Shown one piece after another: positions 18,469-27,930 of a stretch of DNA of 64,000 nucleotides. The position numbers and the translations under genes were made by a program. The notes under the pieces are model-generated. The model was not told where the DNA came from. It searched no databases and saw only the letters and a program-made list of their open reading frames with translations. The stretch's first letter is position 1. Every line of letters starts with the position of its first letter. This DNA is from Pantoea anthophila. GTDB taxonomy: Bacteria > Pseudomonadota > Gammaproteobacteria > Enterobacterales > Enterobacteriaceae. Where the stretch lies: contig NZ_VHIZ01000012.1 in NCBI RefSeq assembly GCF_006494375.1, positions 18,209 through 82,208 of the forward strand. Reading direction: 5' to 3'.

Positions 18469-18732
18469 TTGCAGATTGTAAAAATAAGAAAATTTTTTGA
18501 CGCCATTTACCGACCTGATACATTAGCCTTCTGTTTATTACTCAGGAGTGTCGGGCTTCAGCCCACCTTTATGGATCGTCACCGACGTCGCTTAATCTGT
18601 TCTTTGCGCCTGCTGGCGCGTCACCTTTCGCCTGACGGCGTTTTCTCTGTTTTCCCGACGACCCGGATGTCACGCCTCGCTGCGCCGACAGACACCGGCT
18701 TACTCTTTTCCCTGTTCAGGAGTCATAAATAA
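18469..18732 (+). CDS. yoaL: YoaL-like small protein overlapping the yoaE start
   Basis: An 87-codon frame whose stop overlaps the yoaE start as TAATG, the classic geometry for coupled translation. E. coli has an annotated small protein, YoaL, in the same position before yoaE, which is why that name is used; its sequence could not be compared from memory. The product is Arg-rich ([19 protein letters not shown]) with no membrane helix. The initiation codon is uncertain: the longest reading uses TTG at 18469 without a good ribosome-binding site, and the first in-frame ATG is at 18571. GC hairpins inside the frame (for example 18606-18619) may shape ribosome flow into yoaE. Confidence 0.5.
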   Translation: MQIVKIRKFFDAIYRPDTLAFCLLLRSVGLQPTFMDRHRRRLICSLRLLARHLSPDGVFSVFPTTRMSRLAAPTDTGLLFSLFRSHK

Positions 18733-20312
18733 TGGAATTTTTATTCGACCCCTCAATCTGGGCGGGTTTACTGACGCTTGTCGTACTGGAAATCGTCCTG
18801 GGCATCGACAACCTGGTGTTTATTGCCATTCTGGCCGACAAACTGCCGCCGAAGCAGCGTGATAAAGCGCGCCTGATCGGCCTGTCGCTGGCGCTGGTGA
18901 TGCGTCTGGGTCTGCTCTCGCTGATCTCCTGGATGGTTACGCTCACCACGCCGCTCTTCAGCGTCGGCGGTTTCAGCTTTGCCGGTCGTGATTTAATCCT
19001 GCTGGCCGGGGGCCTGTTCCTGCTGTTCAAAGCGACCATGGAGCTGCACGAAAGGCTGGAGAACCGTCAGCTCGAGGGCGGCGGGAACCGCGGTTATGCC
19101 AGTTTCTGGGCCGTGGTGACACAGATTGTGGTACTGGACGCGGTGTTCTCACTGGATGCCGTTATCACCGCCGTGGGTATGGTGAACCACCTGCCGGTGA
19201 TGATGACCGCCGTGGTGATTGCGATGGGTGTGATGCTGCTGGCGTCCAAACCCTTAACCAACTTCGTTAACGCGCATCCGACGGTGGTGGTGCTCTGCCT
19301 GAGCTTCCTGCTGATGATCGGCCTGTCGCTGGTGGCAGAAGGCTTTGGTTTCCATATTCCGAAAGGTTACCTCTATGCGGCGATTGGCTTCTCAATCCTG
19401 ATTGAGCTGTTCAACCAGATTGCACGCCGGAACTTTATCCGCCATCAGTCAAACCGGCCGATGCGTGAGCGCACCGCAGAGGCGATTCTGCGCCTGATGG
19501 GCGGTCGCAACCGCGCGCAGACGGCGAGCAGCAGCAATGCAGGCAGCAGCGAAGAGTCTGCGCTGGCCGAGGCGATGCCGCAGGAAGCCTTTAAAGATGA
19601 AGAGCGCTTCATGATTAATGGCGTACTGACGCTGGCGTCCCGCTCCATCCGCAGCATCATGACGCCGCGCGGCGAGATCTCCTGGGTCGATGCAAACCGT
19701 CCGCTGGATGAGATTCGCGATCAGCTGCTGGATACGCCTCACAGCCTCTTCCCGGTCTGCCGGGGCGAGCTGGATGAAATTATCGGTGTGGTGCGGGCGA
19801 AAGAGCTGCTGGTGGCGCTGGAGCATGGCGTGGATGTGGCGACGTTTGCAGCGAATACGCCCACCATCGTGGTGCCTGAAACGCTGGACCCGATTAACCT
19901 GCTTGGCGTGCTGCGTCGTGCACGTGGCAGCTTCGTCATCGTCACCAATGAGTTTGGCGTCGTGCAGGGGCTGATTACGCCGCTGGACGTGCTGGAAGCG
20001 ATTGCGGGTGAATTTCCGGATGAAGATGAAACGCCGGAGATCGTGGCTGATGGGGATGGCTGGTTAGTGAAGGGCGGCACCGATCTGCACTCGCTGCAGC
20101 AGCTGCTCGACTTCCATGAACTGGTCGATCCGACCGAAGATCACGCCTCGCTGGCGGGTCTGCTGATTGCGCAGAAAGGGCAGTTGCCGCTTCCGGGCGA
20201 CGTGATCGATATCAGTCCGCTGCACTTTCAGATTATCGAAGCGACCGACTACCGTATCGATCTGGTGCGCGTCACTAAAGATAAGCCACACGATGAGGAT
20301 GAAGAGGCGTAA
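18732..20312 (+). CDS. yoaE: YoaE, TerC-family membrane protein with CBS and CorC domains
   Basis: The 526-residue protein has three parts: a TerC-like membrane domain of about seven helices (1-235) with acidic motifs such as [14 protein letters not shown] and [14 protein letters not shown]; a tandem CBS pair (about 300-420, including [12 protein letters not shown] and [16 protein letters not shown]); and a C-terminal CorC/HlyC transporter-associated domain (about 430-515). TerC proteins are linked to manganese or other divalent metal export or metal delivery, so that is the likely role. A CAGGAGT precedes the ATG, and the upstream frame ends across it. Confidence 0.93.
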   Translation: MEFLFDPSIWAGLLTLVVLEIVLGIDNLVFIAILADKLPPKQRDKARLIGLSLALVMRLGLLSLISWMVTLTTPLFSVGGFSFAGRDLILLAGGLFLLFKATMELHERLENRQLEGGGNRGYASFWAVVTQIVVLDAVFSLDAVITAVGMVNHLPVMMTAVVIAMGVMLLASKPLTNFVNAHPTVVVLCLSFLLMIGLSLVAEGFGFHIPKGYLYAAIGFSILIELFNQIARRNFIRHQSNRPMRERTAEAILRLMGGRNRAQTASSSNAGSSEESALAEAMPQEAFKDEERFMINGVLTLASRSIRSIMTPRGEISWVDANRPLDEIRDQLLDTPHSLFPVCRGELDEIIGVVRAKELLVALEHGVDVATFAANTPTIVVPETLDPINLLGVLRRARGSFVIVTNEFGVVQGLITPLDVLEAIAGEFPDEDETPEIVADGDGWLVKGGTDLHSLQQLLDFHELVDPTEDHASLAGLLIAQKGQLPLPGDVIDISPLHFQIIEATDYRIDLVRVTKDKPHDEDEEA

Positions 20313-20360
20313 CGTTTTTCGATGCGCGGTCTGTTACTGAGGCCGCGCTGACTCTCTCCG

Positions 20361-20396
20361 ACAGCCGCTGCCTGACCGCCACGGCTGTTTTTTTTA
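20361..20396 (+). terminator. Terminator after yoaE
   Basis: ACAGCCG and CGGCTGT form a 7-bp stem around a 14-base loop, then eight T residues. Confidence 0.8.
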
Positions 20397-20442
20397 TCGG
20401 TGGCGGCAAAGCGCCAGGACACATCGCTTCCGACGCGTCCGG

Positions 20443-22011
20443 TTATGAGGGCTGCCGCACCTCCAGCCGGTGCTGCGTCAGCCAGGCCGGAAAGTCCTCC
20501 AGCGGCATCGGGCGGGCGAAATAGTAGCCCTGCAGATGATCCACACCGCGTTCGCACAGGTAGGCGGCCTGCTCAGCCGTTTCTACTCCCTCGGCCACCA
20601 GGCTGATGTTCAGGCGCTGCGCCAGGGAAATCACCATATCCGTTACCGTCGCGTTGATCGCGTCCGTGCCGATGGCCGCCGTGAATATCTTGTCGATCTT
20701 CAGCACGTCAGGCTGCAAATCCTTCAGATAGGAGAGCGAGCTGTGACCGGTGCCAAAGTCATCAATTGCCAGTCGCACGCCGATCTCGTGCAGTTGCGCA
20801 ATCACCGACTGATCGACCACCGGCAGGGCATCCCGCTCGGTCAGCTCGACCACCAGCTTCGGCACCGGATTGGCAGGCCACCAGAGATTCTGAAGATCCT
20901 GCAGGATGGCACGGTCCCGGAAATGGCTGGCAGCGACGTTGATAGCGATATGAAAGTCTTGGTCATCCGGTAACTGGGGTAACTGCCTGACCACCTCATT
21001 CAGCACAAAGCGGGTCAGCGGCTTAATCAGGTTCTGACGTTCGGCCAGCGGGATGAACACATCCGGTGCAATCCAGCCCTGGCGGGGGTTATGCCAGCGC
21101 AGCAGCAGCTCGATGCCGTCGCACTCGCCGCTGCTGCTGTTGATCAGCGGCTGACAGTAGACCATAAACTCATTAGCCGTGATGCCATAACTGATTTGCC
21201 AGCTCAGGCTCATCCGGTTTGCTGTCGCCAGCCAGACAATGTAGCCCATCAGCAGACTGAGCAGCAGCGCCAGCGGCAGTTGTGAGGGCAGGGTTGCCAG
21301 CGCCAGTCGGGTCGGTGAGGGACCATAGAGCGTCAGAGTAAAGGGGTAACGCAGCGAGCCCTGCTCATAGCTCACCTCCTCTTCCGAGGGTACGGTCGGC
21401 TCAATAAGGGGATTACCATACTCCAGACTCTGGCCGTTGACGTTGAACACGGCACGTTCCACCCAGGGCAGCTGCGGTTCGAGCACATAGTTGCTCATCA
21501 TCTCGATGTTAATTACCTGCAGAATCCCGGCGCGGTTATCGAGGCTTCTGGGGGTCCACAGCAGCAGAACCGGCGAGCCTTTCAGCAGGTATTGGTCGGT
21601 GGACAGGGTCATGCGCTGGTTATTAAAAGCTAAATCGGGGTAGGTCTGGCTGAAGGGGATGGCGCGAGGCCCGTAAATACTGGAGCAGTAGATGCTGTCG
21701 TTATCCACCAGCAGAATCGCCCGGACGGTCTGCAGGGAAGAGATTTTTTCAATCAGCGGAAAGCGAACGTCCTGACAGGGGACGCCGACCAGACCCAGCG
21801 TGTTATTGGCGGATACCTCCAGCGGCGAGAACATCCGGTCAAAGCGCATAATCGCTTTGTCGGCAAAATCCATTGCCTGCTGCTCAATACGTGACTTCTC
21901 TTCGATATAGCGAAAGGCCAGCGTGAGTATCAGCACTACGGTGGCGATTGACAGTGCAATAAGCAAACGCTTTCGTCTGAATTGTCCAACAAATTGCTGG
22001 GCCATATACAT
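20443..22011 (-). CDS. pdeD: PdeD (YoaD), membrane c-di-GMP phosphodiesterase with CSS-motif sensor
   Basis: The 522-residue protein has two transmembrane helices (about 17-35 and 243-262) flanking a periplasmic CSS-motif sensor domain, whose signature is seen as IYCSSIYG. A cytoplasmic EAL domain (about 275-510) follows. Catalytic motifs are present: ELLLRW (the EAL-signature position), ELTERD, IDDFGTGHSSLSYL, LKIDKIF and VAEGVET. It should therefore hydrolyse c-di-GMP. In CSS-type enzymes periplasmic disulfide status controls activity, and dsbB lies in this same window. It is convergent with yoaE. Confidence 0.9.
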   Translation of the reverse strand: MYMAQQFVGQFRRKRLLIALSIATVVLILTLAFRYIEEKSRIEQQAMDFADKAIMRFDRMFSPLEVSANNTLGLVGVPCQDVRFPLIEKISSLQTVRAILLVDNDSIYCSSIYGPRAIPFSQTYPDLAFNNQRMTLSTDQYLLKGSPVLLLWTPRSLDNRAGILQVINIEMMSNYVLEPQLPWVERAVFNVNGQSLEYGNPLIEPTVPSEEEVSYEQGSLRYPFTLTLYGPSPTRLALATLPSQLPLALLLSLLMGYIVWLATANRMSLSWQISYGITANEFMVYCQPLINSSSGECDGIELLLRWHNPRQGWIAPDVFIPLAERQNLIKPLTRFVLNEVVRQLPQLPDDQDFHIAINVAASHFRDRAILQDLQNLWWPANPVPKLVVELTERDALPVVDQSVIAQLHEIGVRLAIDDFGTGHSSLSYLKDLQPDVLKIDKIFTAAIGTDAINATVTDMVISLAQRLNISLVAEGVETAEQAAYLCERGVDHLQGYYFARPMPLEDFPAWLTQHRLEVRQPS

Positions 22012-22217
22012 CAGTATCCACCTTCCCTAAAGCCAGAAAAAAGCAAAAAATATCGGGGTTAATATCGGCACGGCCCCATTAAAATTGAGGCCGGAATGCA
22101 GAAAAGCGGGTCTGGATAGCTGCGCAGGCCGGACGGCTGCGCGGAAAATACTCTACCGTGTAAACCTGCGCTGAGATAGCGCAGGATGCGGATTTGATTA
22201 CGTTTGCACGTTATTTG

Positions 22218-22231
22218 AACGTTTAAACGTT
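22218..22231. repeat. 14-bp perfect palindrome after sdaA
   Basis: AACGTTTAAACGTT, four bases past the sdaA stop, within a run of four ACGTT-like units (about 22199-22232). It may be a protein-binding site; no T-run follows on the minus strand. Confidence 0.4.
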
Positions 22232-22235
22232 TCGC

Positions 22236-23600
22236 TTAATCACACTGTACTTTAATGGCCAGACCGCCGCGGGAGGTTTCACGATACTTGGCATTCATGT
22301 CTTTGCCGGTTTCATACATCGTCTCGATAACCTTATCCAGAGAGACGCGCGGCTCACTGGTGCGGCGCAGGGCCATACGCGCGGCGTTAATCGCTTTGAC
22401 AGAGGCGATAGCATTACGCTCAATGCAGGGCACCTGCACCTGTCCGGCGACCGGGTCACAGGTCAGACCCAGGTTATGCTCCATGCCGATCTCAGCCGCC
22501 ACGCAGACCTGCTCCGGGCTGCCGCCCAGCAGCTCAGCCAGCCCGGCCGCCGCCATGGAGCAGGCAACGCCGACTTCACCCTGGCAGCCCACTTCTGCGC
22601 CCGAGATGGAGGCGTTCATCTTATAGAGCACGCCAATCGCCCCCGAGGCGAGGAAGTAACGCAGGAAGATATCGGGCGCTACGGGTTCGATAAAGTGATC
22701 GTAGTAGGCGAGCACCGCAGGCACGATACCGCAGGCACCGTTCGTCGGGGCGGTCACCACCCGGCCGCCCGCCGCGTTCTCTTCATTGACGGCCAGCGCA
22801 AACATATTGATCCAGTCGATCACAATCATCGGGTCGCTGGAGTGTTTGGTTGAGGAGGTGAGCAGGCGACGCAGCGACGCGGCGCGGCGTGGCACACGCA
22901 GAGGACCGGGCAGGACGCCCTCGGTATTCAGACCGCGATCGATACAGGCCTGCATTGTCTGCCAGATCGTGGCGAAGTAGGCATGGATCTCGTCGCGGCT
23001 GTGCAGCGCCAGCTCATTCTTCATCACCAGGCCGGAGAGTGACAGGCCGGTTTCACGGCAGTGCGCCAGCAGATCTTTGGCAGAGTGGAACGGCCACGGA
23101 ACCGAGACCTCATCCAGCGCCGACTGGCCGAAATGCTCTTCATCAACAATGAACCCGCCACCCACGGAATAGTAGGTTTTTGACAGGATCAGCAGGTCGC
23201 CGGCAAAGGCCAGCAGGCGCAGGCCATTTTCATGCAGCGAGAGATTCTCACTGCGAAACACCATGCCGCCTTCGCGCGGGAAGTCGACTTCGTGTGCACC
23301 TTTCGCCACCAGCAGTCGCTCACGCTGCTCAACGTCTTTGATAAAGGCGGGGATCGCATCAATATCGACGGTGTCCGGCGATTCGCCCGCCAGACCCATA
23401 ATGATGGCGATGTCGGTGTGGTGACCCTTGCCGGTCAGCGACAGGGAACCGTAGACATCCACAGCGATCCGGGTGACCTCCTGCAGCTTTCCCTGTTCGC
23501 ACAGCAAGTCCACAAACTGTTTACCCGCTTTCATCGGGCCGACAGTATGCGAACTCGAGGGGCCGATGCCCACTTTGAACATGTCGAAAACACTAATCAC
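22236..23600 (-). CDS. sdaA: SdaA, L-serine dehydratase (4Fe-4S)
   Basis: SdaA deaminates L-serine to pyruvate and ammonia. The product is 454 residues, exactly the E. coli length, when read from GTG at 23600, which lies nine bases after GAGGA and gives MISVFDMF. The GTG nine bases earlier sits almost on the ribosome-binding site and is less likely. The N-terminal beta domain contains GPSSSHTVGPM, and the catalytic alpha domain has cysteines for the iron-sulfur cluster in GACGIVPA, GCQGEVGVAC, LTCDPVAG and VPCIERN. The gene is downstream of nudL and pabB. Confidence 0.96.
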   Translation of the reverse strand: MISVFDMFKVGIGPSSSHTVGPMKAGKQFVDLLCEQGKLQEVTRIAVDVYGSLSLTGKGHHTDIAIIMGLAGESPDTVDIDAIPAFIKDVEQRERLLVAKGAHEVDFPREGGMVFRSENLSLHENGLRLLAFAGDLLILSKTYYSVGGGFIVDEEHFGQSALDEVSVPWPFHSAKDLLAHCRETGLSLSGLVMKNELALHSRDEIHAYFATIWQTMQACIDRGLNTEGVLPGPLRVPRRAASLRRLLTSSTKHSSDPMIVIDWINMFALAVNEENAAGGRVVTAPTNGACGIVPAVLAYYDHFIEPVAPDIFLRYFLASGAIGVLYKMNASISGAEVGCQGEVGVACSMAAAGLAELLGGSPEQVCVAAEIGMEHNLGLTCDPVAGQVQVPCIERNAIASVKAINAARMALRRTSEPRVSLDKVIETMYETGKDMNAKYRETSRGGLAIKVQCD

Positions 23601-23785
23601 AGGTGACACTCCTCACAATTATTCTCACTCTGCCGGGGCAGTTTATGGCGCTAATAGTAATGGTCATGCACCGGAAAAGAGCAGCTTTTCGCATGAAATA
23701 AACTTATCAAAACCGATAGAAAATATTATAGCGGGGCCCGGCAGGGAGTTGACGGGCTTCCGGGAGGCTCATGCGGGAAAAGGGG

Positions 23786-24332
23786 TCAGAAAGCGATCTG
23801 CGTGCTCAGTGCGCGGATAATTCCGGCGGTCATCCCCCACACCAGATAATCCTGATAGCGTGACAGCCAGACCGGGTGCCGGACACCGGCCCGGTGAACC
23901 TCCAGCGAACTGTAGCGGCTGAGCTGTAACGCCTCAGCCAGCGGCATCTCAAAGGCGCTGTGCACCTCATCCGGGTTGAGGGTTAAACGCAGACTGGCCG
24001 GAATGATCCCCAGCACCGGCGTCACCTGAAAACCGGTACTGCTGGTCACCGCAGGCAGCGAACCCAGTATCTCGACCTGCTGCGGTTCGATGCCCACTTC
24101 TTCATGGGCCTCGCGGAGTGCTGTGGCGATCAGCGAAGCGTCGTCGTCATCCTGCATTCCGCCGGGAAAGGCGACCTGTCCGGCATGTTTGCGCAGGGCG
24201 TGCGAGCGCTGCGTCAGCAACAGGCCCGGCTCAGGCCGCGCCACGATGGGCACGAGGACTGCCGCGTGCCGGCCAGAGAGGCGCTGCGTCGTGCGCGCCG
24301 GCTGCTGCAACAGAAAGCGGCAGCGAAAAGTC

Positions 24333-24349
<17 letters not shown>
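23786..24349 (-). CDS. nudL: NudL, Nudix hydrolase (CoA pyrophosphatase-like)
   Basis: The 187-residue protein has a complete Nudix box, from GGMQDDDD to REAHEEVGI (about residues 63-87), and the flanking UPF0035 pattern ([19 protein letters not shown]) typical of CoA pyrophosphatases. E. coli NudL (YeaB) has 192 residues and an uncertain natural substrate. The start overlaps the end of pabB by 17 bases, so the two are translationally coupled. Confidence 0.92.
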
Positions 24350-25712
<1,363 letters not shown>

Positions 25713-25822
25713 CGGGCAGAAAAATCAGCAAGCAAAGAGGCGGTCAGACTGACATATTTTTTCCTGACTGGCACCTGTTAGTTCCGCGTGGGATACTGTC
25801 TGACCCAACACAGGAGCAGAAC

Positions 25823-26017
25823 ATGTTTACAGGATTACCGGCGCTCTCTCATGAGCAGCAGCAGCAGGCCGTCGAGCGTATTCAGGAATTGATGGCAGGG
25901 GGGTTATCGAGTGGTCAGGCCATCGCCCAGGTGGCGCAGGAGATCCGGCAGACTCACTCGGGCGAACAGATCCGGGCGCTCTTCGACGACGAAGATGACG
26001 AAAACGAAGAAGAATAA
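25823..26017 (+). CDS. yoaH: YoaH, UPF0181 family small protein
   Basis: The 64-residue product matches E. coli YoaH (59 residues) over [19 protein letters not shown] and SSGQAIA. It ends in a very acidic tail ([11 protein letters not shown]). It is soluble and helical, of unknown function. CAGGAG precedes the start by six bases. It is convergent with yoaB, only 12 bases apart. Confidence 0.92.
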   Translation: MFTGLPALSHEQQQQAVERIQELMAGGLSSGQAIAQVAQEIRQTHSGEQIRALFDDEDDENEEE

Positions 26018-26029
26018 CGCCCGCTCTGC

Positions 26030-26374
26030 TTAACGTGCAGCGATAATTTTTATCTCAATTTTGTACTTTGGATTTAACAGCCCGGCCTGAACCGTACAGC
26101 GCACCGGTGCATTACCGGGAGAGACCCAGGCGTCCCAGGCGCGGTTCATGGCAGGGAAATCAGCCTTATCCACCAGAAACAGCGTGGCATCAAGAATTTT
26201 GCTCTTGTCACTGCCGAGACGCGTCAGCATCGCATCAATCACTGCCAGCGCATTGGCCGTCTGCGCTTCGGCGTCGGCGTCCAGGTTTTCCGGCACGCTG
26301 GTGTAGTAGATCGTGTCATTGTGGATCACGGCTTCGGACATACGGTGTTCCGGGTCAATACGGGTAATACTCAT
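26030..26374 (-). CDS. yoaB: YoaB, RidA-family protein
   Basis: The 114-residue protein belongs to the RidA/YjgF/YER057c family, members of which hydrolyse reactive imine or enamine intermediates. The conserved arginine region near the end is visible in PVRCTVQAGLLNPKYKIEIKI. It is close to E. coli YoaB across the whole length. It starts at ATG 26374 after GGGAGAAG. Whether it is a true deaminase or one of the divergent family branches cannot be told from sequence alone. Confidence 0.92.
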   Translation of the reverse strand: MSITRIDPEHRMSEAVIHNDTIYYTSVPENLDADAEAQTANALAVIDAMLTRLGSDKSKILDATLFLVDKADFPAMNRAWDAWVSPGNAPVRCTVQAGLLNPKYKIEIKIIAAR

Positions 26375-26435
26375 CGGCTTCTCCCTGAATAAAGTGGGAG
26401 GTAGCCTGCCATATTCCCCGCATCGCTGTCACCCC

Positions 26436-26794
26436 TCACAGGCAGCGCTTAACAATCGCCTGCCTGTCTGCCATCACCTGAGGTGCCATCCGGAAGGTGG
26501 TAAAATATTTGACCTCTGCCCCTCGCCCGTGAGGCGAGACATCCGCAAAGATAGAATCCTCCCAGGTAAAGACGCTGATCGCACTGCCGCTGGGCCGGGT
26601 ATGGGTGTGTCATCGCGGGCAACCACGCTGGTCGTAGACCAGCCGCGATAAATGCAGTCGCTGAGTTGAGGAACGGTGCGGGTGCTCTGGCCCTGAAAGA
26701 GGGGTTCCTGCAGACGCGCCTGATCGGGGGTGGGGGCCTGACAGCTGCAGAGCAGCAGCACGCCAGTCAGAGAGCCGATGCGGAAAGTATTCAT
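26436..26794 (-). pseudogene. Small lipoprotein gene broken by a one-base frameshift
   Basis: From ATG 26794, after a strong GGAGGA, the frame gives a lipoprotein signal (MNTFRIGSLTGVLLLCSCQ, lipid cysteine at 18) and a mature part through CIYRGWSTTSVVARDDTPIPGP. Past about position 26590-26597 that frame turns implausible and stops near 26474. The -1 frame instead continues in a protein-like way (SAISVFTWEDSIFADVSPHG, then KYFTTFRMAPQVMADRQAI) to a stop at 26436. Adding one base in the GGCCC run restores a 119-residue protein. The family was not recognised. Either the gene is recently broken or the assembly has a one-base error. Confidence 0.7.
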
Positions 26795-27111
26795 AGCAAT
26801 CCTCCGCCTGAGTCAGGCAGTCGGGTTAAGGCCATCTGCTTAACGCAGCCTGAAGACATCGTTAAGCCAGTCTCAGCACGTCAGCTTACGGTTGCCACAT
26901 CCCAACGGTGGGCCGATTTAATCATTATAATCCGGGTGGTTATTTCCTGCTGTTATCCTCTGTATTTGCTGACTGCGTCACAGGCTTTAGCGGACAGGCG
27001 GGGACGGAATGCGGCAGCGGCCGGCTGGCGAGGCGCGGGAATGCAGGACAGGCCAGGCGTAAAAATGGTATAAATCAGCGAAATATCGCGCCACAGGATG
27101 AGGATGAGCAC
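26795..27111. other. Spacer between the lipoprotein gene and the 55-codon gene
   Basis: No gene is supported here. Candidate -10 boxes for the plus strand are TATAAT at 26926-26931 and TATAAA at 27069-27074; neither has a convincing -35 at normal spacing. Confidence 0.35.
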
Positions 27112-27279
27112 ATGGCGAATACGCAGTATCTGTTTTGGGTGATGGCGGGCGCACTGACGCTGCTGTTTATTGTGATATCGGCCTTTGTCGGTCTCTCTAA
27201 AGGCAGTAAGCAGGGTTTTATTACCTTTGCCCTGCTGTTTATTGCCATGCTGGCGGGCGCGTTTTATATCCGGCACTAG
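27112..27279 (+). CDS. Unrecognised 55-residue protein with two membrane helices
   Basis: A short frame from ATG 27112, with AGGA seven bases upstream. It encodes a hydrophobic hairpin: helix 1 at about 6-26 (LFWVMAGALTLLFIVISAFV), a short basic loop (GLSKGSKQG), and helix 2 at about 36-52. The predicted topology and positive loop suggest a small inner-membrane protein with the loop in the cytoplasm. A longer upstream reading is not protein-like. The family was not recognised. It stands alone between yoaB and the 35-codon gene. Confidence 0.6.
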   Translation: MANTQYLFWVMAGALTLLFIVISAFVGLSKGSKQGFITFALLFIAMLAGAFYIRH

Positions 27280-27394
27280 CACAGCGCGGCGTCACCTCGC
27301 GATCGTTTTCAATCTGTTACAACGATCTTACGCCTGGCTCACAGTTCACAAGGAAACTCAGCGGCCTCCGGCGCCGGTTAACTATGATCAGATC

Positions 27395-27414
27395 AAATAG
27401 CAGTGCTGCTATTT
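27395..27414 (+). other. Leader hairpin ahead of the 35-codon gene
   Basis: AAATAGCAG and CTGCTATTT are a perfect 9-bp inverted repeat separated by TG, ending six bases before the GGAGGT ribosome-binding site of the next gene. It could modulate translation or be the start of a small RNA. Confidence 0.5.
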
Positions 27415-27430
27415 ATCACCGGAGGTAATT

Positions 27431-27538
27431 ATGTCTGAACGTCCAGATTACGATGAGCCATTGCCAGATGATGCTGAGATCTACCCGGAAGATGAAGAAG
27501 AGGATGAGGAAGACGATCCGACCGTAAGAGATGTCTGA
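27431..27538 (+). CDS. Unrecognised 35-residue, extremely acidic protein
   Basis: A short frame with an excellent ribosome-binding site (GGAGGT, five bases before ATG). It encodes a hydrophilic protein in which about half the residues are Asp or Glu (PDDAEIYPEDEEEDEEDD); it starts MSERPDYDEPLP and ends TVRDV. No membrane segment or cysteine is present. It has its own leader hairpin and a strong terminator 23 bases after its stop, so it is a self-contained small transcription unit. The length and charge recall DNA-mimic or charge-decoy proteins, but that is speculation; no family was recognised. Confidence 0.65.
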   Translation: MSERPDYDEPLPDDAEIYPEDEEEDEEDDPTVRDV

Positions 27539-27560
27539 CACCGGTCGCCCCTCTGCTAAC

Positions 27561-27599
27561 ACCGCAAAACCGCCTGTGCGCCGTTTTGCGGTTCTTTAT
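27561..27599 (+). terminator. Terminator after the 35-codon gene
   Basis: ACCGCAAAAC and GTTTTGCGGT form a perfect 10-bp stem with a 12-base loop, followed by TCTTTATTT. Confidence 0.85.
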
Positions 27600-27930
27600 T
27601 TCCGCAGCAGATTCATGTGCGATGAAAATAGCGTTCAATCCCGGCTTAAATAATCCTGCGCACGCACAACGTTAATGAAACCCGTCTCTCTTTCGTCGCA
27701 CTGGGTTATTTCCTCTCCGTTTCTTCCCCGTATTCACGGACACCGCGAATTAAACGTTCACTGGATGTGACTTTATGCCGCAGGGGAAGCGTTAACAGCA
27801 CGTTCAGGAGAACACGCACGCTGTCGGAGAACTGACCATTCCTGCATAACTTATTGATAAGCCTCCGTTTTGCTTTGTCTGTGCAATACTGACATAATTA
27901 CAGTGTTTTTGCCGTTCTTAGTGAGGGTAT
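27600..27930. other. yoaA upstream region
   Basis: About 330 bp without a supported gene. It contains the yoaA promoter near its right end. The rest is unremarkable; a 31-codon frame from an ATG near 27675 lacks a ribosome-binding site. Confidence 0.4.
27870..27898 (+). promoter_or_regulatory. Sigma-70 promoter for yoaA
   Basis: -35 TTGCTT (27870-27875), a 17-base spacer, -10 CATAAT (27893-27898). The start point would fall near 27905, 25 bases before the GTG start. Confidence 0.6.

Noticed and set aside
18470..18731. A yybP-ykoY manganese riboswitch before yoaE
   Set aside because: The region is an open frame reaching the yoaE start and does not show the conserved riboswitch loop motifs; the overlap with a coding frame explains it better.
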